Assembly (NCBI GenBank): GCA_023213395.1
Contig: CM041465.1
Coordinates: 71,617,741-71,681,740 of the forward strand
DNA from: Cycas panzhihuaensis
Lineage: Eukaryota > Cycadophyta
Reading direction: 5' to 3'
Length of the DNA stretch: 64,000 nucleotides
The position numbers were made by a program, and so were the translations under genes. The number at the start of each line of letters is the position of its first letter. Positions within the stretch are counted from its first letter, which is position 1. The notes under the pieces are model-generated. The model made no database searches. It had not been told where the DNA came from and saw nothing but the letters and a program-made list of their open reading frames with translations. Shown one piece after another: positions 46,582-58,810 of the stretch.

Positions 46582-48030
46582 TGAGTTCTTTGGAGAATTG
46601 TGGGATGAGTAAGATGTTTAGGTTTGCTATGTCGAGAAGGCAATATGTGCTATGGCAAGAAAATATTTTATTGTTGGAACTTCGAAAAGAGCGAGATTAA
46701 CCATAAAAAGCAATTGCATCATTTGGTTGTTTAAGCTACCAACACAAGACTAGCTCTAAATATTAGAGAAGAAATAATTTTCTTTATTTTCAACCATAAT
46801 CTACTAACAAATTATTCAATGGATTTCTTAGTTGACAATGTTGTATATTTAATCAAAAGACACAAATTTCTAAATTCTGTCATATCGAAATTGTTAAAGA
46901 TAACTAAAAAAGTTAAAGAGTTTTTAAGAATTTGGATAAATTGTTAAATGAGAAAGAATACATTAATAGAGATTTCTAGGGTGAACATTTATATTTGGAG
47001 AACATTGTGATGGAGTAATATTAGGCTAATCATATGAAATCCATTTTAATGGCAAGTAACAACGAAATTCATTCTTGACTCTGATTGCATTCCTAGACAA
47101 AGCATCTTATTGCCTTTAGAAATTTTGAAATTCCATATGTAAAACACTAAAGGTTCATAAACAAATACACTTCAAAATTAAGGAGTGTTGGAGACATTAT
47201 GGTAGTCAACCTTTTAAACTCGGTTTGAGTATGTCATGTCATTTATGACAGTGATCCATGGAATGCCTTAATGAGACTCGAGATGAATTGGACAATATGA
47301 GTGGGGCAACATCATGCATTCTCATGGAAATTGTCATTTTTCGATCCTACTATCATTGCTGCTATCTATGTAGTCAAAATCTTTCTCAAGCCTCCTTTAC
47401 ATAAAGTTATATAGAGGAACAAAGGCATCAAGGATTATAGATATATGTAAACAAAATGCAAGCATGAATAGAAGACATTTGTCAAACTAAATCAAATCAC
47501 TAGTGGAGTTTGGTAACATAGTCACATAAAATTTGCTACCTAAACTTAAGATAAAAAATATTTCTTTTTTTTTCTTAATGTTTATCTACATTAAAATATT
47601 TTTAATTATGATTTAAGCTTTGAAGTGCCCTCCCCTTCATCTTACCCCTAGTCACATATGTGAAAGAAGGTTAAGTTGTTTTCTGAGTCACTGAAGGGTT
47701 ATTTAATAAAATAAATAATGCTTTCTTGATATAGTTTTTTGTGTTCGTCATAACTCGCATGGTTATGTAGGTAGATCTTGGCTCCCTATGTGGTGCCCAA
47801 TGACTTAATGAGATTTGTTGGCACTCTAAGGAGTGACTAAGGGATTTATTGTCAATTGTGGTTAATAAAATAAGTGTGTGATGTCATAGGGCTATTTAAT
47901 ACCTACTAGTTCTTTTTATTTTCTAGCCATTTTGTTGTATTATAGTTAGAAGATGCTTATTTTTTGGCTCCAATTAACTGCTTCAAACTTCCTATTTGTT
48001 ACATGTTGGTCAACAACATGAAAGGAGATC
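46582..48030 (+). pseudogene. Element F gag region, heavily decayed
   Basis: By position this should be Copia gag, but I recognise no gag motif. The segment 47150-47900 reads unlike gag and could be a separate old insertion. No clear terminal repeats mark it. Confidence 0.4.
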
Positions 48031-48380
48031 CAACAATGTGTGGTATATTGACTCAAATGCCATAAGACATATGATATGTAGAATAGATTGATTCAAACAT
48101 ATGTGGGAAGCCATCTATTATACAGTTATTTTAGGTGATAAAAATATACTAACTATCAAAGACATAGGAGAAGTCCCAGTAATTATTCTTGATTGTAGTT
48201 ATTACTATACAGAAAATATATTATATATACCTGGTCTAAAAGGGAAATTGATTTTTGTCAATGAAATTGAGGACAATGGAATGAGTGTTCTTTTTTAAGG
48301 ATGGGAAAGCTTTCATCAATGATTGAGAAGGGAAGATGATCATAAAATGTGTAAGGAATAACTGTCTTTATAGGCTCTTA
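48031..48380 (+). pseudogene. Element F protease
   Basis: WYIDSNAIRHM at 48041-48073 is the Copia protease active site (usual WxxDSGAxxHM), with Gly changed to Asn. The open 65-codon stretch 48101-48298 continues with TVILGDKNILTIKDIGEV and LYIPGLKGKLIFV, the standard C-terminal protease/pre-integrase segment. Confidence 0.85.
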
Positions 48381-49480
48381 AGTAAGTATGTAAAATAAAA
48401 GGCTTATTTAACTATTGATATGACTAATAATATTCAACTATGGCATGAAAAATTAGGACATCTATATTTCCATGGCCTTTGATTGATGAATAAATTAAAT
48501 TTAGTGCATGGTCTTCCAAAATTTAAAGCATGAAAGGGTACTTGTGAACCCTATATATATGGGAATCAGCATAGGGAAACATTTCCAAAAGGAAAGGCTT
48601 GAAGAGTAATTAAAAAATTGAGACTAATTCACTATATGGTCCTATGCTAATCACTTGGCTCAAGGCATTTCCTGACTTTCATTGGTGACTTTTAAAGAAA
48701 AGTCTGGGTTTATCCAACAAAAAAAAAGTCTTAGACATTTGACATATTTAAGGAATTCAAAGCAAAAGTGGAGAATAAAAGTGGAAAAAAAATCAAAATA
48801 TTGAGATATGATATTGGGGGAGAGTATACTTCTATAGAGTTCATTTAATTTTATAAAAAATATGGCATAGAAAAATAATAAATGAGTACATATACTTCTC
48901 GATAGAATGGAATAACTGAGAGAATGAATAAAATGTTGGTTGAAAAGGCCAAGTTAATGATGAAAGCCAAGACTCTTTCAGAAATCTTTTGGGTAGAAGC
49001 AATGTGTACATCATCTTACTTGACAAATAAGAGCATCACTAAAGTTGTAAATAATAAAACACTTAAAGAAGTATGGTTTGATTATAAGCCAACAGTTAGT
49101 CATCTCAGGATCTTTGGAAGCACTATATATATGCATGTTCTAAAGGAGAAATGTCAAAGTTTGATGATAAAAATTCCAAATACATTCTTGTTGGCTAGAG
49201 TGACGAAAGTAAAGCTTATAGGGTATATGAATTGACATCTAAAAATGTGCATACTACTCAAGATGTTACCTTCGAAGAAGAACCAACTTCAGATCATATC
49301 TAGGAATAAGATACTCTAAAGATTTGGAAAGACAAAGGGAAATAGATCGAAGAACATCCTAAAATGAGTTCTTTAAGATAACAATTTGTCCAGTCTAAAA
49401 TAGAACCAGAAAAAGAGAAAATTGAAAAGGAGAAATTTGAAGATACTCAGAAAACATAATCAGAGCCTGAGGTTGCTCCA
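48381..49480 (+). pseudogene. Element F integrase
   Basis: LWHEKLGH at about 48430-48460 starts the zinc finger (H-x4-H), with one Cys of the pair visible (K-G-T-C-E-P). In the core, FLTFIGDF (48670s; usual DD/Y), RYDIGGEYTSIEF (about 48805-48845, second Asp; usual SDNGGE) and NGITERMNKMLVEKAK (about 48905-48955, catalytic Glu) are in the right order. The last part, to 49235 (103 codons open), holds TSSYLTNKS and HLRIFGSTIYMHV. Confidence 0.88.
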
Positions 49481-51150
49481 CTTATTAATTTTTTTTTTTA
49501 ATAGTATTTAAGAACCATGGTTGAAGCTCAGTTACTCGAAATAGAAGGCAAACATAAATCAAAGATAAGACCATATGTAGTTCATTTTTCTTTGATGGAA
49601 GATGTATTAGATGTTGATGAACCTTCAAGTTTTGAAGAAGCCACTCAACAACAAAAGTGGAACATATTAATATATGCTGAAATCCATGTTGTTGAGCAAA
49701 ATGAAACTTAGAATTTGGTTGATTTACTAATAGTCAAATAGGTAATTAGATGTAAATGGGTATATAAGACCAAATTCAAATTAGATGAAACAATTAATAA
49801 ATATAAAGCCAGATTGGTAGCCAAAGGGTTCAAGAAAATAGAAAGTATTAATCACCAAGAAACATTTATTCTAGTGGTAAAAATGGTAACAATTATATTG
49901 ATATTGGTAATAGTTGCTCAGTTCAAATGGTAGTTACACTAGCTTAATAACAAAGGCACTTTTCTTAATGGAGATCTTACAAAAGAAGTTTATATGGAGC
50001 AGCCACCTGGATATATTATCGAAGCAAATAACACTCGATATTTCATTTGAAAAAAGCCTTGTATGGTCTTAAATAGGCTCTAAGAGCCTGATATTTTGAG
50101 ATTGATTGATATTTCCTAAATAATGGATTTGATAGGTCACCTACAGATCCAAACATATACAATAAAATTTAAGGAAATTTAGTTATATTTGTGGTACTAT
50201 ATATAGATAATCTGGTGATTATAGGAAATAACACCTCAAAGGTTGAAAGATTGAAAAATGATCTCAAAGAGACATTTGAAATGACTACTTTTTAAGAGTA
50301 GAAGTATGGAAAAAGCTTAGAAAAATCTTTATTACATAAGCTGAGTATACATAAAAAGTTTTGAAAATATTGAAAATATTTATAATAAATAATTATGAAA
50401 ATGTTCATACCTCTATGGAAATAAGTTTAAAGTTAACATATTTAGATGATGATGATGATGAGCAAGTTGATAGCACATTGTTCAAATATCTAGTTAGTTG
50501 TTTAATTTACTTGACTACTACTAGGCTAAATATCTCCTTTGCAGTCAGTATGGTGTCGAGGTTCATGGCTGAACTAAAGCAAAGCCATTGCAAAATTGTA
50601 AAGAGGATCTTGAGATATTTGTAAGAAATACTATAATTTGGTTTAGAGTTTAGCTAGAATGATAATTTTAGGCTAATAAAATATTTAAATTATAATTGGA
50701 CTAGTTGTAAAGATAGTAGAAGGTCCATTCAGGTTATTGCTTCAGTATAGATTCTGTTGTTGTCACTTGGAATAGTAAGAAATAACCTAATATTACTCTA
50801 TCATCTATTGAAGTAGAGTATAAAGCTACAATTGTAACTACTTGTGAGGCCATATGGTTCAGGCAAGTGTTTGATGATTTGATACTACATCATAAAGAGG
50901 CAACTACTTTTGCACTGTGACAATCAAAGTACCTTGAAGTTTACCAAGAATCTGGTATTTCATGCACGCATCAAATACTTCTAGATACATCATCATTCTA
51001 TTAGGGAACTGATCTAAAATAAAGAGGTCAAGCTTCTATACTAACCAATAAAGGAGTAGATTATTGATATTTTTACCAAATCTCTATCTAAGGATAAGTT
51101 TGATAAATTCATATTTTATATTGGTATTAAAACCAATGATATAAATATTA
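49481..51150 (+). pseudogene. Element F reverse transcriptase and RNase H
   Basis: RT starts with PSSFEEATQQQKW (about 49620-49660), then IRCKWVYKTKFK, YKARLVAKGF (about 49800-49830), FLNGDLTKEVYMEQPPGY and Y-I-D-N-L near 50200 for the usual YVDD. LKYLVSCLIYLTTTRLNISFAV (about 50480-50545) is the connection. RNase H: VVVTWNSKK, SSIEVEYKA (about 50808-50830), and the final KYLEVYQESG / HIKYF-type segment near 50930-50990. Stops and shifts throughout. Confidence 0.88.
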
Positions 51151-51158
51151 AGGGAGAG

Positions 51159-51467
51159 TATTAAATTAATGTTCATATTGGATAGGTGAGTCCTTAATGG
51201 GAATTATTAGTGTTCTTAATAAGGTGATAATTAATGTTAGTCAATTACATATCTTATTGGGATTGTAACTAAACTAAAGGGTATTTTAATATATATAATA
51301 TGTAATAGAGGGAGGGAGAGAAATAGGTGGAGAAAGGTCATTCCAAATGAATGAAATTCTTTTAAAGGTAGACTAGTTCTACTTGGTATCTCTTGTGTCT
51401 TTTTGATGATTGGGTTACCATTATTGAGCATTGTTAATAGTTCCATACTCGATCCTTTAATCTTATA
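51159..51467 (+). repeat. 3' LTR of Copia element F
   Basis: 309 bases matching 46261-46568; the starting TG is now TA. The purine run AAGGGAGAG just before it (51150-51158) is the polypurine tract. Confidence 0.92.
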
Positions 51468-52450
51468 AGGGCAAATGCAATCGAAGATAAATGGAAGAAG
51501 AAAAAGAGGGATGATCATGCATACATTCCAAGGGTTGAATGTGTTGATCTTCCAACCACAAAGAAATTATACAGATTGAATTAATTATGCAAGGGAAGAG
51601 GTTGGTCATGTGAGGATATATCAATAAGATGGTGCAATAAGCGCATACATGGAACTTAGACTAATTAGATGGATTTTAAAGCTACTAGTTAATCCACATC
51701 AAAAGATAAATCAAACCAATTTTAGGATTGTATACACCAACTTACCCATGGCAGAAAGAACATGGAAAAACTAGTCATAAAATGAGACAATAATTGCAAA
51801 TAAACATGCTTTAAATTTTAGCATTTAGATTATTAGATCTAAAATTTGAAGGTAGAAGAACACTAATGACAATTCCATCACTTCATATTAAAACTCTTAG
51901 ACTCTTGGAGACTGAAGTGAAGTAATCGGTCATCGAATGAGATTGTTCATCGAGGGCAAGCATCGAGGTCCCTAACAATCAAATTCAAAGATTGATCATG
52001 CACATTAGCTGATTAATCAATAAGCAAGTGAAGAGGATAAAAGAAAATATTAATCAGATGAAATGCTGAGAGCAGAATTTCATGAAGTAATCGGTCCTAA
52101 TGCTATCCCTATCCCACGACATACGATGAAGTCCTTCAGTCCATATTTAGTTAACACTCGTGGACTCTTTACAATGGAATGAAAACTATAAGTTTGATAC
52201 CATAACGAAAGAGGGAAAATTAAGAAGGAATTCAAAGTAGAAACATACAAGAAAGAGTTCAGGGCAACAAATGATTATTTACCAAGAGCAAGCATAACCA
52301 TGGTTGAACATAGGCACATAAAGGCTGAGTTCAAGAGTGATGATTATGTTGAGCCTAACAAGAAGCCGACCTCTATGGTGCAAAGTTGGTTTATATTACG
52401 AATCTTTGTATTGGATCTAGGGGTGAGGCACATCTAAGATGACCATATAA
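51468..52450 (+). pseudogene. Element E, downstream fragment, unrecognised
   Basis: Begins with the TSD AGGGC and continues the E sequence that stopped at 46260. A + strand register across the F site (…QHDLLG then QMQSKI) stays nearly open if TAG/TAA codons are read as former Gln. A second register at 52080-52430 (NAIPIPRHTMKSF, KKEFKVETYKKEF, VEPNKKPTSMVQ) is also mostly open. I recognise no domain. It may be the part of the E polyprotein beyond protease or an unrelated old gene fragment. Confidence 0.35.
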
Positions 52451-53190
52451 ATAATTAGCATTAGCTCATATATTTGATGATGTAATATATTTAATACAAT
52501 AAGTGATGATTGATTAGTGTATCATATGTAAATAGCTTACAATTGTATCATAGTATGTGTCAATCTCTAAGAATGCTTTCATGCCAATTGTTGTGTTATG
52601 ACACATGAAGTTATATCATGATCTTGCTATGTGTTGATGCACATATTTATTCTTCTATTATCACCCTTTAAATGTTGATTACAATATAAATTAGGTTAGT
52701 AGCCCCTCCCCAATAGGGATTTGAATTTTGTGCTATCAATAGCCATCAATACTTTTTCAATTGCCGACCTAGGCATACCTACCATCTCATATCTACTCTA
52801 TACTCATTAAAATTTTGAGTCTTTTATTGTCTTTCCTATGCCTTTCCAACTTCATTTCTATAGTTTCTAAATCATGGTAGCTCGCTTATATTCAAGACAC
52901 AAAACTTACATATTTACTTTTGTTTCAACCCGCCTCTGGCCCATTTAATAAACTTCAAAACTATATTTAATTGAAAACATTCCAACACACATACACATAT
53001 TTTTATATATTTAAATGAATTAAAAGGGAAAAAAAAAAGGATCGATTGCTAGCACGAACATAGATCTGTGTAGTAACCATTCCCATGGTGACTAATGTCT
53101 TTGTCAATCTGTTTCTCATATAATCAAAATTCACTTCATAAAAAATGAAAAATAGAGAGCTTTGAACAAATATAATCAAGACAAACAATT
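52451..53190. other. AT-rich stretch, nothing recognised
   Basis: No coding pattern or repeat pairing seen between element E remnants and the LINE poly(A) end. Confidence 0.5.
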
Positions 53191-56100
53191 CTTTTTTTTT
53201 TTAAGGTAAATATATATGTCATTATATTATAAAGTCAAACATAATACAAGAGGCTAAAGAGCCCAAATATCAAGTAAATCTACTAACCCAATCTTTTACA
53301 TGTAGAGCACACAAAATTGCAATATTAGTATAGAAGTTTTTCTTAAGGATTTTTCAAAGGGAAGTAAAGTAAGTATTATATGACACCCATAGATGCAATT
53401 TCTTCCTTATATGACTAAAAGTTTGATTAAAGGATGGGACTACTTTTTGAAATAAGCTATGGTACAGATTGTTTAGATTTCATGCAAGATGGTTTTAAGG
53501 AGGAGCTAGAGGTCTATCAAGTGACGGTGAGTTGCAAACCAACCGAATGCGATAGCCTAACTCTCTTTAATGAGCCAAAAATGAAGAAATAGATGGCCAA
53601 TTTGGATTTTAGTGAAGTCTTGATCCAAATTAAAGATTTCAAAGGAAGTCTGCCAAATCTCTTGAATTGGAGGACAGTTCCACCAAATATGATCAAAGCT
53701 ATCATTGTAAGAACCATACATAGGATACAAGGATTGATGATTCATATTCCATTGATCCCACATGTTCTGATAAATGAAGGCTTTGTGCAAAATTCTTCAG
53801 TGAAGCACATTATGTTTAGGTTGTACTTTCTTCCACCACATCCATCCCTATTCAGCTTGAAGTTGGATAAGAAGATAATACTGACTATGAAAGAAGTAGT
53901 AGAATTTTGAAGACTCGAAAACTCAACCCCTAGAAGGAACTTGAGACCTTTCTCCTCTTTAAGATCCTTTGAGGCGACAAGAGGATCCACTTGATGCATG
54001 AAAAAATTGAATATATCAGTCATTTATAAAAGCAAAGGTTCGGGCTGGGGATTAATCTCTATTACAAGCTCAACAAAATCCTTCCACTGAAGTTGATCGA
54101 AGTCATGGAACTAAGCCATTGTAAGCCAATTATGAGAACTAAAGAACTAAGCTAGAGGAGTGAAATCCTCCTAATTGACTAACAGAGAAAACCCTAGAGG
54201 CATCTATTTGTTAGTCAAAAAATTGACTTGAAGCCTAGTAGATCCTGGAGAATAAATATTATTATAGTGGAGATTGTCCCAAGTTGCCACCATGTGGTTC
54301 CAAATTATGGATCCTTTGTTAAGATGGTTAGGAGTAGCCAATATCTCTTTATCCAAAAGTACTAAACAATATTTCCTCCTAAGTATGTGGGTCCATTTAT
54401 CATTTTCTCTATTCCATATGTCTCATAATCGCTTTGCCCCTACCACTTTAAACATGATAAAAGGGTCCTTGAGACCAAGGCCACCTCGACCCTTGTGATC
54501 AGACACTGTGCTCCACTTCACTGGGTAAAAGGACTTCGCTTCTGCTAACCAAGGTTTTTAGAGAAATCTAATGAATAAACTTTGAATAGTTGATAGCACT
54601 GCTTTGGGAGCTTGAATGATGGACATTAGATAATTAGGCATTTAGGACAAGGTTGATTCTATTAATATGATGACCTACTAGGTTAAGAGATTTGGTTGGT
54701 TATGCGTCCAACTTCTTCTTGATTTTTAAAATATAAGGACGTTAATCAACAATTTTTAGTCTGAAGAGGCCCATAAGGATACCTAGGTATTTGAAGATCG
54801 TAGATCTAGAGGCAATTAGAACTCCCAAGGCTATCGCCAAATTGGATTTATCCTCTATATCTCTTCATTGAAGATAATACTGGATTTACTGTGATTGATC
54901 TTTATCCCTACTACGAGACTAAAAATACTAAGCACTTGACACCAGACATTGATTTCTATATGTGAAGGATAGACTAACAATATGGTGTCATCTATAAAGA
55001 TCTCATGCATAGTGACCTCTATTCTATCAATAGAAACCCCTTAGAGAAGACTCACAAACTAGAGCAAAACTAATAGAGTTGAGAGGCCGTCTATGGCAAT
55101 CATGAAGAGATAAGGAAACAAGGGGCAACCTTGGTGAATTCCTCTACTAATATAAATAAGACACTCAATTGAGCCATTGATTTTTATGGCCATTGAAACT
55201 GAAGAAATCATGGCTTTGATCTAGTTAATATGGTCTTTTTGTAGTCCCTTTCAAGAAAGGATAACTAAAAGAAAGTCCCATTCCACTGTGTCATAAGCCT
55301 TGTCGATGTCTAATTTGAGAATAGTTGCTTGTTACTTTTTTGTACATATAGTATGAAGAGCATCATCAATCATAATTAAACTATCTACTATACAATGACC
55401 TTTGATGAAGGTTGTTTGATTTTCATTGATAACCTGAGGGAGAAACTCTTTGAGCCGATTATCTAAGACTTTGGCTATAATTTTGTATGTAGTGTTGTAA
55501 AGGCTTATGGGTCTGCACTGGTGGATGGTGGGTGTGGTACCACATTTAGGAATCAAAGATATCATGGTTGCATTGATAGTTGGATGCATTTTACTTATAC
55601 GACAGACCTCTTCTGCTACTTCTACTAGTAGTTGAGGCACCTCGTCAGAGTCTATAGCCAAAAGGAGCTCCACAGATATTCCATTCGGGCCTAGAGATTT
55701 ACCTATAGGAAGCTTCATCATAATTTTATGAATTTCCTCCTTAATACTCAGTCTCCTAAGAGAGTCATTTAAATTTCTACTGTACTCCTCAAGGATATGA
55801 TTCACCTTATAGAGAGAATGATTTGACTGGCTTTGTCCCTAACAACAGAGAAGCCTTGAGTGGACCACAATCTATTGAAATAACGGTAAATCTCCCCTTG
55901 AATCTTATGTCATGAATATGTGGTCTCTGTGGGGGATACCTATAGGCACTTAAGAGACTGTTCATGTTGCAATATTTTTGCATAGTAATTAAAAATTTTA
56001 GAATTTTGATCGACATGTAGCTTCCATTAAATATTGGACCAGGCTCTCCATTTATCTGCTTCTTATTTTTGCATTAGAAAAAATTGGTCATTTAAGTCAA

Positions 56101-56990
56101 CAAGTTTTGAATGGAGATCAGGCAAGCCTTTACCTTTTTCAAAATCCTTTTGGATATCACAAATTGTAATCAACAAGGATTCTGTTTCCTCAAATTGGCA
56201 TTTATGATCTTTACCAAACAACTTAATGTAGGATTTGAGACCCTTCATAATCGTTGTCCATCGAGCACTAGGGCTATCTAAACCTTCTAAGCTAGTATAT
56301 AAATCCTCCCACCATTGATGCAGAGCAGTCCTAAAGTCCTCCAGTTTAAGCAAACTTGTGTTGAATTTGAAAATTATCTTCCTTGTGATTGCAGAGGCTA
56401 CCCCAGTAGAAAATTAGATTTTGATGGGGGTATGATCAGATATCATGCACGCATTTACCAAAATATATTGATATTGATTAATGAGTTGGCTATGGGAGTT
56501 TGATATGTAGACTCTATCTAATCTTTCAGCTATGCAACTAATGCTTTGCCTATTGTTGGTCCATGTAAAATTCAGAGGCCCCTTCTAAGGAAGCTTGGAA
56601 AGGCCTCAGACATCTTTAAGATCGACAGAAGATGAATTATCTGTTTGATAAGGTCTTTTAAATTTATCACCTGATTTATCATTAGGGTGTTCTACAAAAT
56701 TGAAGTCCCTAGAACTGGCATGTGGTCATGATTTGCTTGGTTGTTAATTAGAACATTAGTCAAATCTTGCCACAAATCATGTCTGATACAAGCATCAGTA
56801 GAAGAATAGACCCCAATGACCCAATAAACAAATCGATCCTTTTCCATTTTCAAACATAGGCAATCCTAAAAGGGACTTTCAATATAATGTAGCAAATTCC
56901 ACTAGCTATTCCATATAATGTAAAGTCCTCTAACAGGTTGAATAAGAAGAATTGCTTTCAATTGAGATGACAATAAAGCTACCTATAGTC
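53191..56990 (-). mobile_element. L1-type LINE (L1b), 5' truncated
   Basis: The 3' end is marked by a run of 12 T at 53191-53202 (poly(A) on the - strand). Endonuclease C-terminal part, RT and zf-RVT follow upstream. ORF1 and the start of the endonuclease are missing, the usual result of incomplete target-primed reverse transcription. A target-site duplication was not found. It is a different subfamily from L1a. Confidence 0.85.
53210..56990 (-). pseudogene. LINE L1b ORF2 (endonuclease part, RT, zf-RVT)
   Basis: Endonuclease: VIGVYSSTDACIRHDLWQDL near 56745-56810. Linker: 56353-56063 (96 open codons; ALHQWWEDLY, LVDLNDQFF). RT: open for 157 codons at 55805-55332 with KLPIGKSLGPNGISVELL, CRPISLYNTTYKIIAKVL, NRLKEFLPQVINENQTTFI; catalytic F-I-D-D-T-I-L-L near 54977-55006. 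Later region: KGRGGLGLKDPF near 54455-54500. zf-RVT: YPMYGSYNDSFDHIWWNCP (first two Cys now Tyr) at about 53660-53725. It would copy LINE RNA at a nicked target. Confidence 0.86.
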
Positions 56991-58723
56991 CCAAGACTTA
57001 GGTTGTAGATCTAAGCAAAAAATTCACTTGTAAACACTACCATTGATATGCAACAATATGCAACCCCTGATACAAGAAGGAGAACCGGCTAAAGCATTGA
57101 GACAAGGTAATGATCTTCTAACTAAGAGCCTTAGTTGTAGATCAAAGAAAAAAATGTCTCATTCGAAATGATTAAGAAGAAATTATGGCCACCTGTGCTC
57201 TCTTCCAAACTTTTATACTCAAATAAAAAGTAAAGGAGGGCTACTTTGAAGTCTCCTATGTGCCCAACAGAATGAGGGTACAACCCATGGCACCGTCACA
57301 GATGCACCATAAGCTAGGGTTTCCTTATGTTGTCAGTTGGACGTCTAATTAGTGAGCCTCATTATGACTAGCTTTGTGAAAAGAAGTCACTATGTTATAA
57401 CAGAGGAATGCAATAATGAATAATCTGCTCACAGGTAGAATCACTAAGTGGAGATTGCAGAAGCTTCTACATACTAAAGAAACCCTAGGATTAGTCAATC
57501 ATGGCTGACATTGTGCTCTTCTTGCCATTGCAATCTTTATGGCTCTATTATGATGATAATATTTGGAGATCGCACAAGCTCCTACCCATTGAAGAAATTG
57601 TACCAATTTTGGATGAAGTTAGTTAGCGATATTATATTTGACCCAAGACAAATAATTCCACTCAAAGAAAAACATTTCACAACTTTTAACCATTTATTTA
57701 TTTCAACTTTGAAATTTCCCTATTAACTATACTTTTCTTAAACTATTGTTTTGATGAATGAATTAGATGGTGTACTAGGTAGGTTTTTAAGTTAAGACGT
57801 AGGTTCCTTAGGTTGTAAATTCAATTCTCTTATGTTTCTTTCACCTTTTACACACACCATTTTATTTTTTTAGTTTAATAATGACTATAAACCTAATAAC
57901 TAATAAAAGTTTATTTTATCCAATAATAAATAATAAAGGTGTTTGAACCTATTGATCCATCTCCTTCAAATCATTTTCAAAGTTAATATTTTATGCTCTT
58001 ATTTGTTTTACTTTTATTTTATTTCTTTATTTTTCCATTAAAGGCAAATAAGGTGCTTTTTAACAATTAAATGGATGGTTCACTGAAGATTACATAAAAA
58101 ATAGAGAAAAATACATATTGCATTATTTGAAAAAGACACAAACTCATTTTCTTATTTCTATTTTATTTCATATTTTACATTTTAAAAGAGGGTTGAAAAT
58201 CAAATAGAATTCACATTTGAGGGTGGGAGGTATATATCCATTTTATTATTTATTTTTATCTTATTTTCCATCAAAGAAATGGAGGGTTAAATTCACTCAA
58301 AATCTACATGTGAAATAAATAGATAAATAAAAATACTTTATTTGTATTTTAGGAATTAGAAGGGTTATTTAATTTTCATTTCAATCTTTTATTTTGTACT
58401 AAAAAAGAGAAATCAATTTTAGTTTAATTTTTCATATAAGAGGGAAGGGATTGTAATCCTCACATCTCATTTTTCATAATTTTACAAAATAGATAATAAA
58501 ATTTAAAACTAATTTCAATGAGAGGGATGTAATTTACATATATTTATATGCATTCTTTATTTTTAGAGAAATAAATCAATAAATAAATTAGTAAATGTGA
58601 ATTTTAGAATTGCATCTTGTTGATTCTGAGATTTAAGCATATGCACTGTATTTAAATTTTTAATTATTTTATTTATTATTATTATTATTTGTATTATGCC
58701 ACTAACACCTATAGGGACGAAGA

Positions 58724-58725
<2 letters not shown>
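56991..58725. other. AT-rich intergenic stretch, nothing recognised
   Basis: Short frames only (for example 57511-57726) without motifs. 57900-58550 is strongly AT-rich with repeated TTTATTTT words. No LTR, TIR or RNA gene seen. Confidence 0.5.

Positions 58726-58806
<81 letters not shown>
58726..58806. repeat. (CT)n(TA)n compound microsatellite
   Basis: About 54 bases of CT followed by about 26 bases of TA, the same compound order as at 1746-1774 and 2117-2154. Confidence 0.97.

Positions 58807-58810
<4 letters not shown>

Larger units (their letters stand above)
46261..51467 (+). mobile_element. Ty1/Copia element F, nested in E
   Basis: Direct LTRs of 308-309 bases, primer site, polypurine tract, TSD AGGG(T/C), and gene order protease, integrase, RT, RNase H, which defines Ty1/Copia. 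5.2 kb is the normal length. All frames are broken. Its LTR shares AAGGTAGACTAATTCTACCTA with the Copia end at 63510-63535, so the two may be of one family. Confidence 0.93.
3285..52450 (+). mobile_element. Outer LTR-type element E, split by B, D and F
   Basis: E is visible only as four separated pieces: 3285-4079, 31995-32970, 45332-46260 and 51468 to about 52450. They join correctly when B, D and F are removed with one TSD copy each. The second piece has two tandem CCHC zinc-knuckle remnants (gag), and the D junction falls in a retropepsin-like protease. Order gag then protease on the + strand fits an LTR retrotransposon; the protease resembles the DGGSGVN type of some plant Gypsy elements. 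No LTR, primer site, reverse transcriptase or integrase of E was found, so its ends and class are uncertain. E must be older than everything inside it and carries many in-frame stops. Confidence 0.55.
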
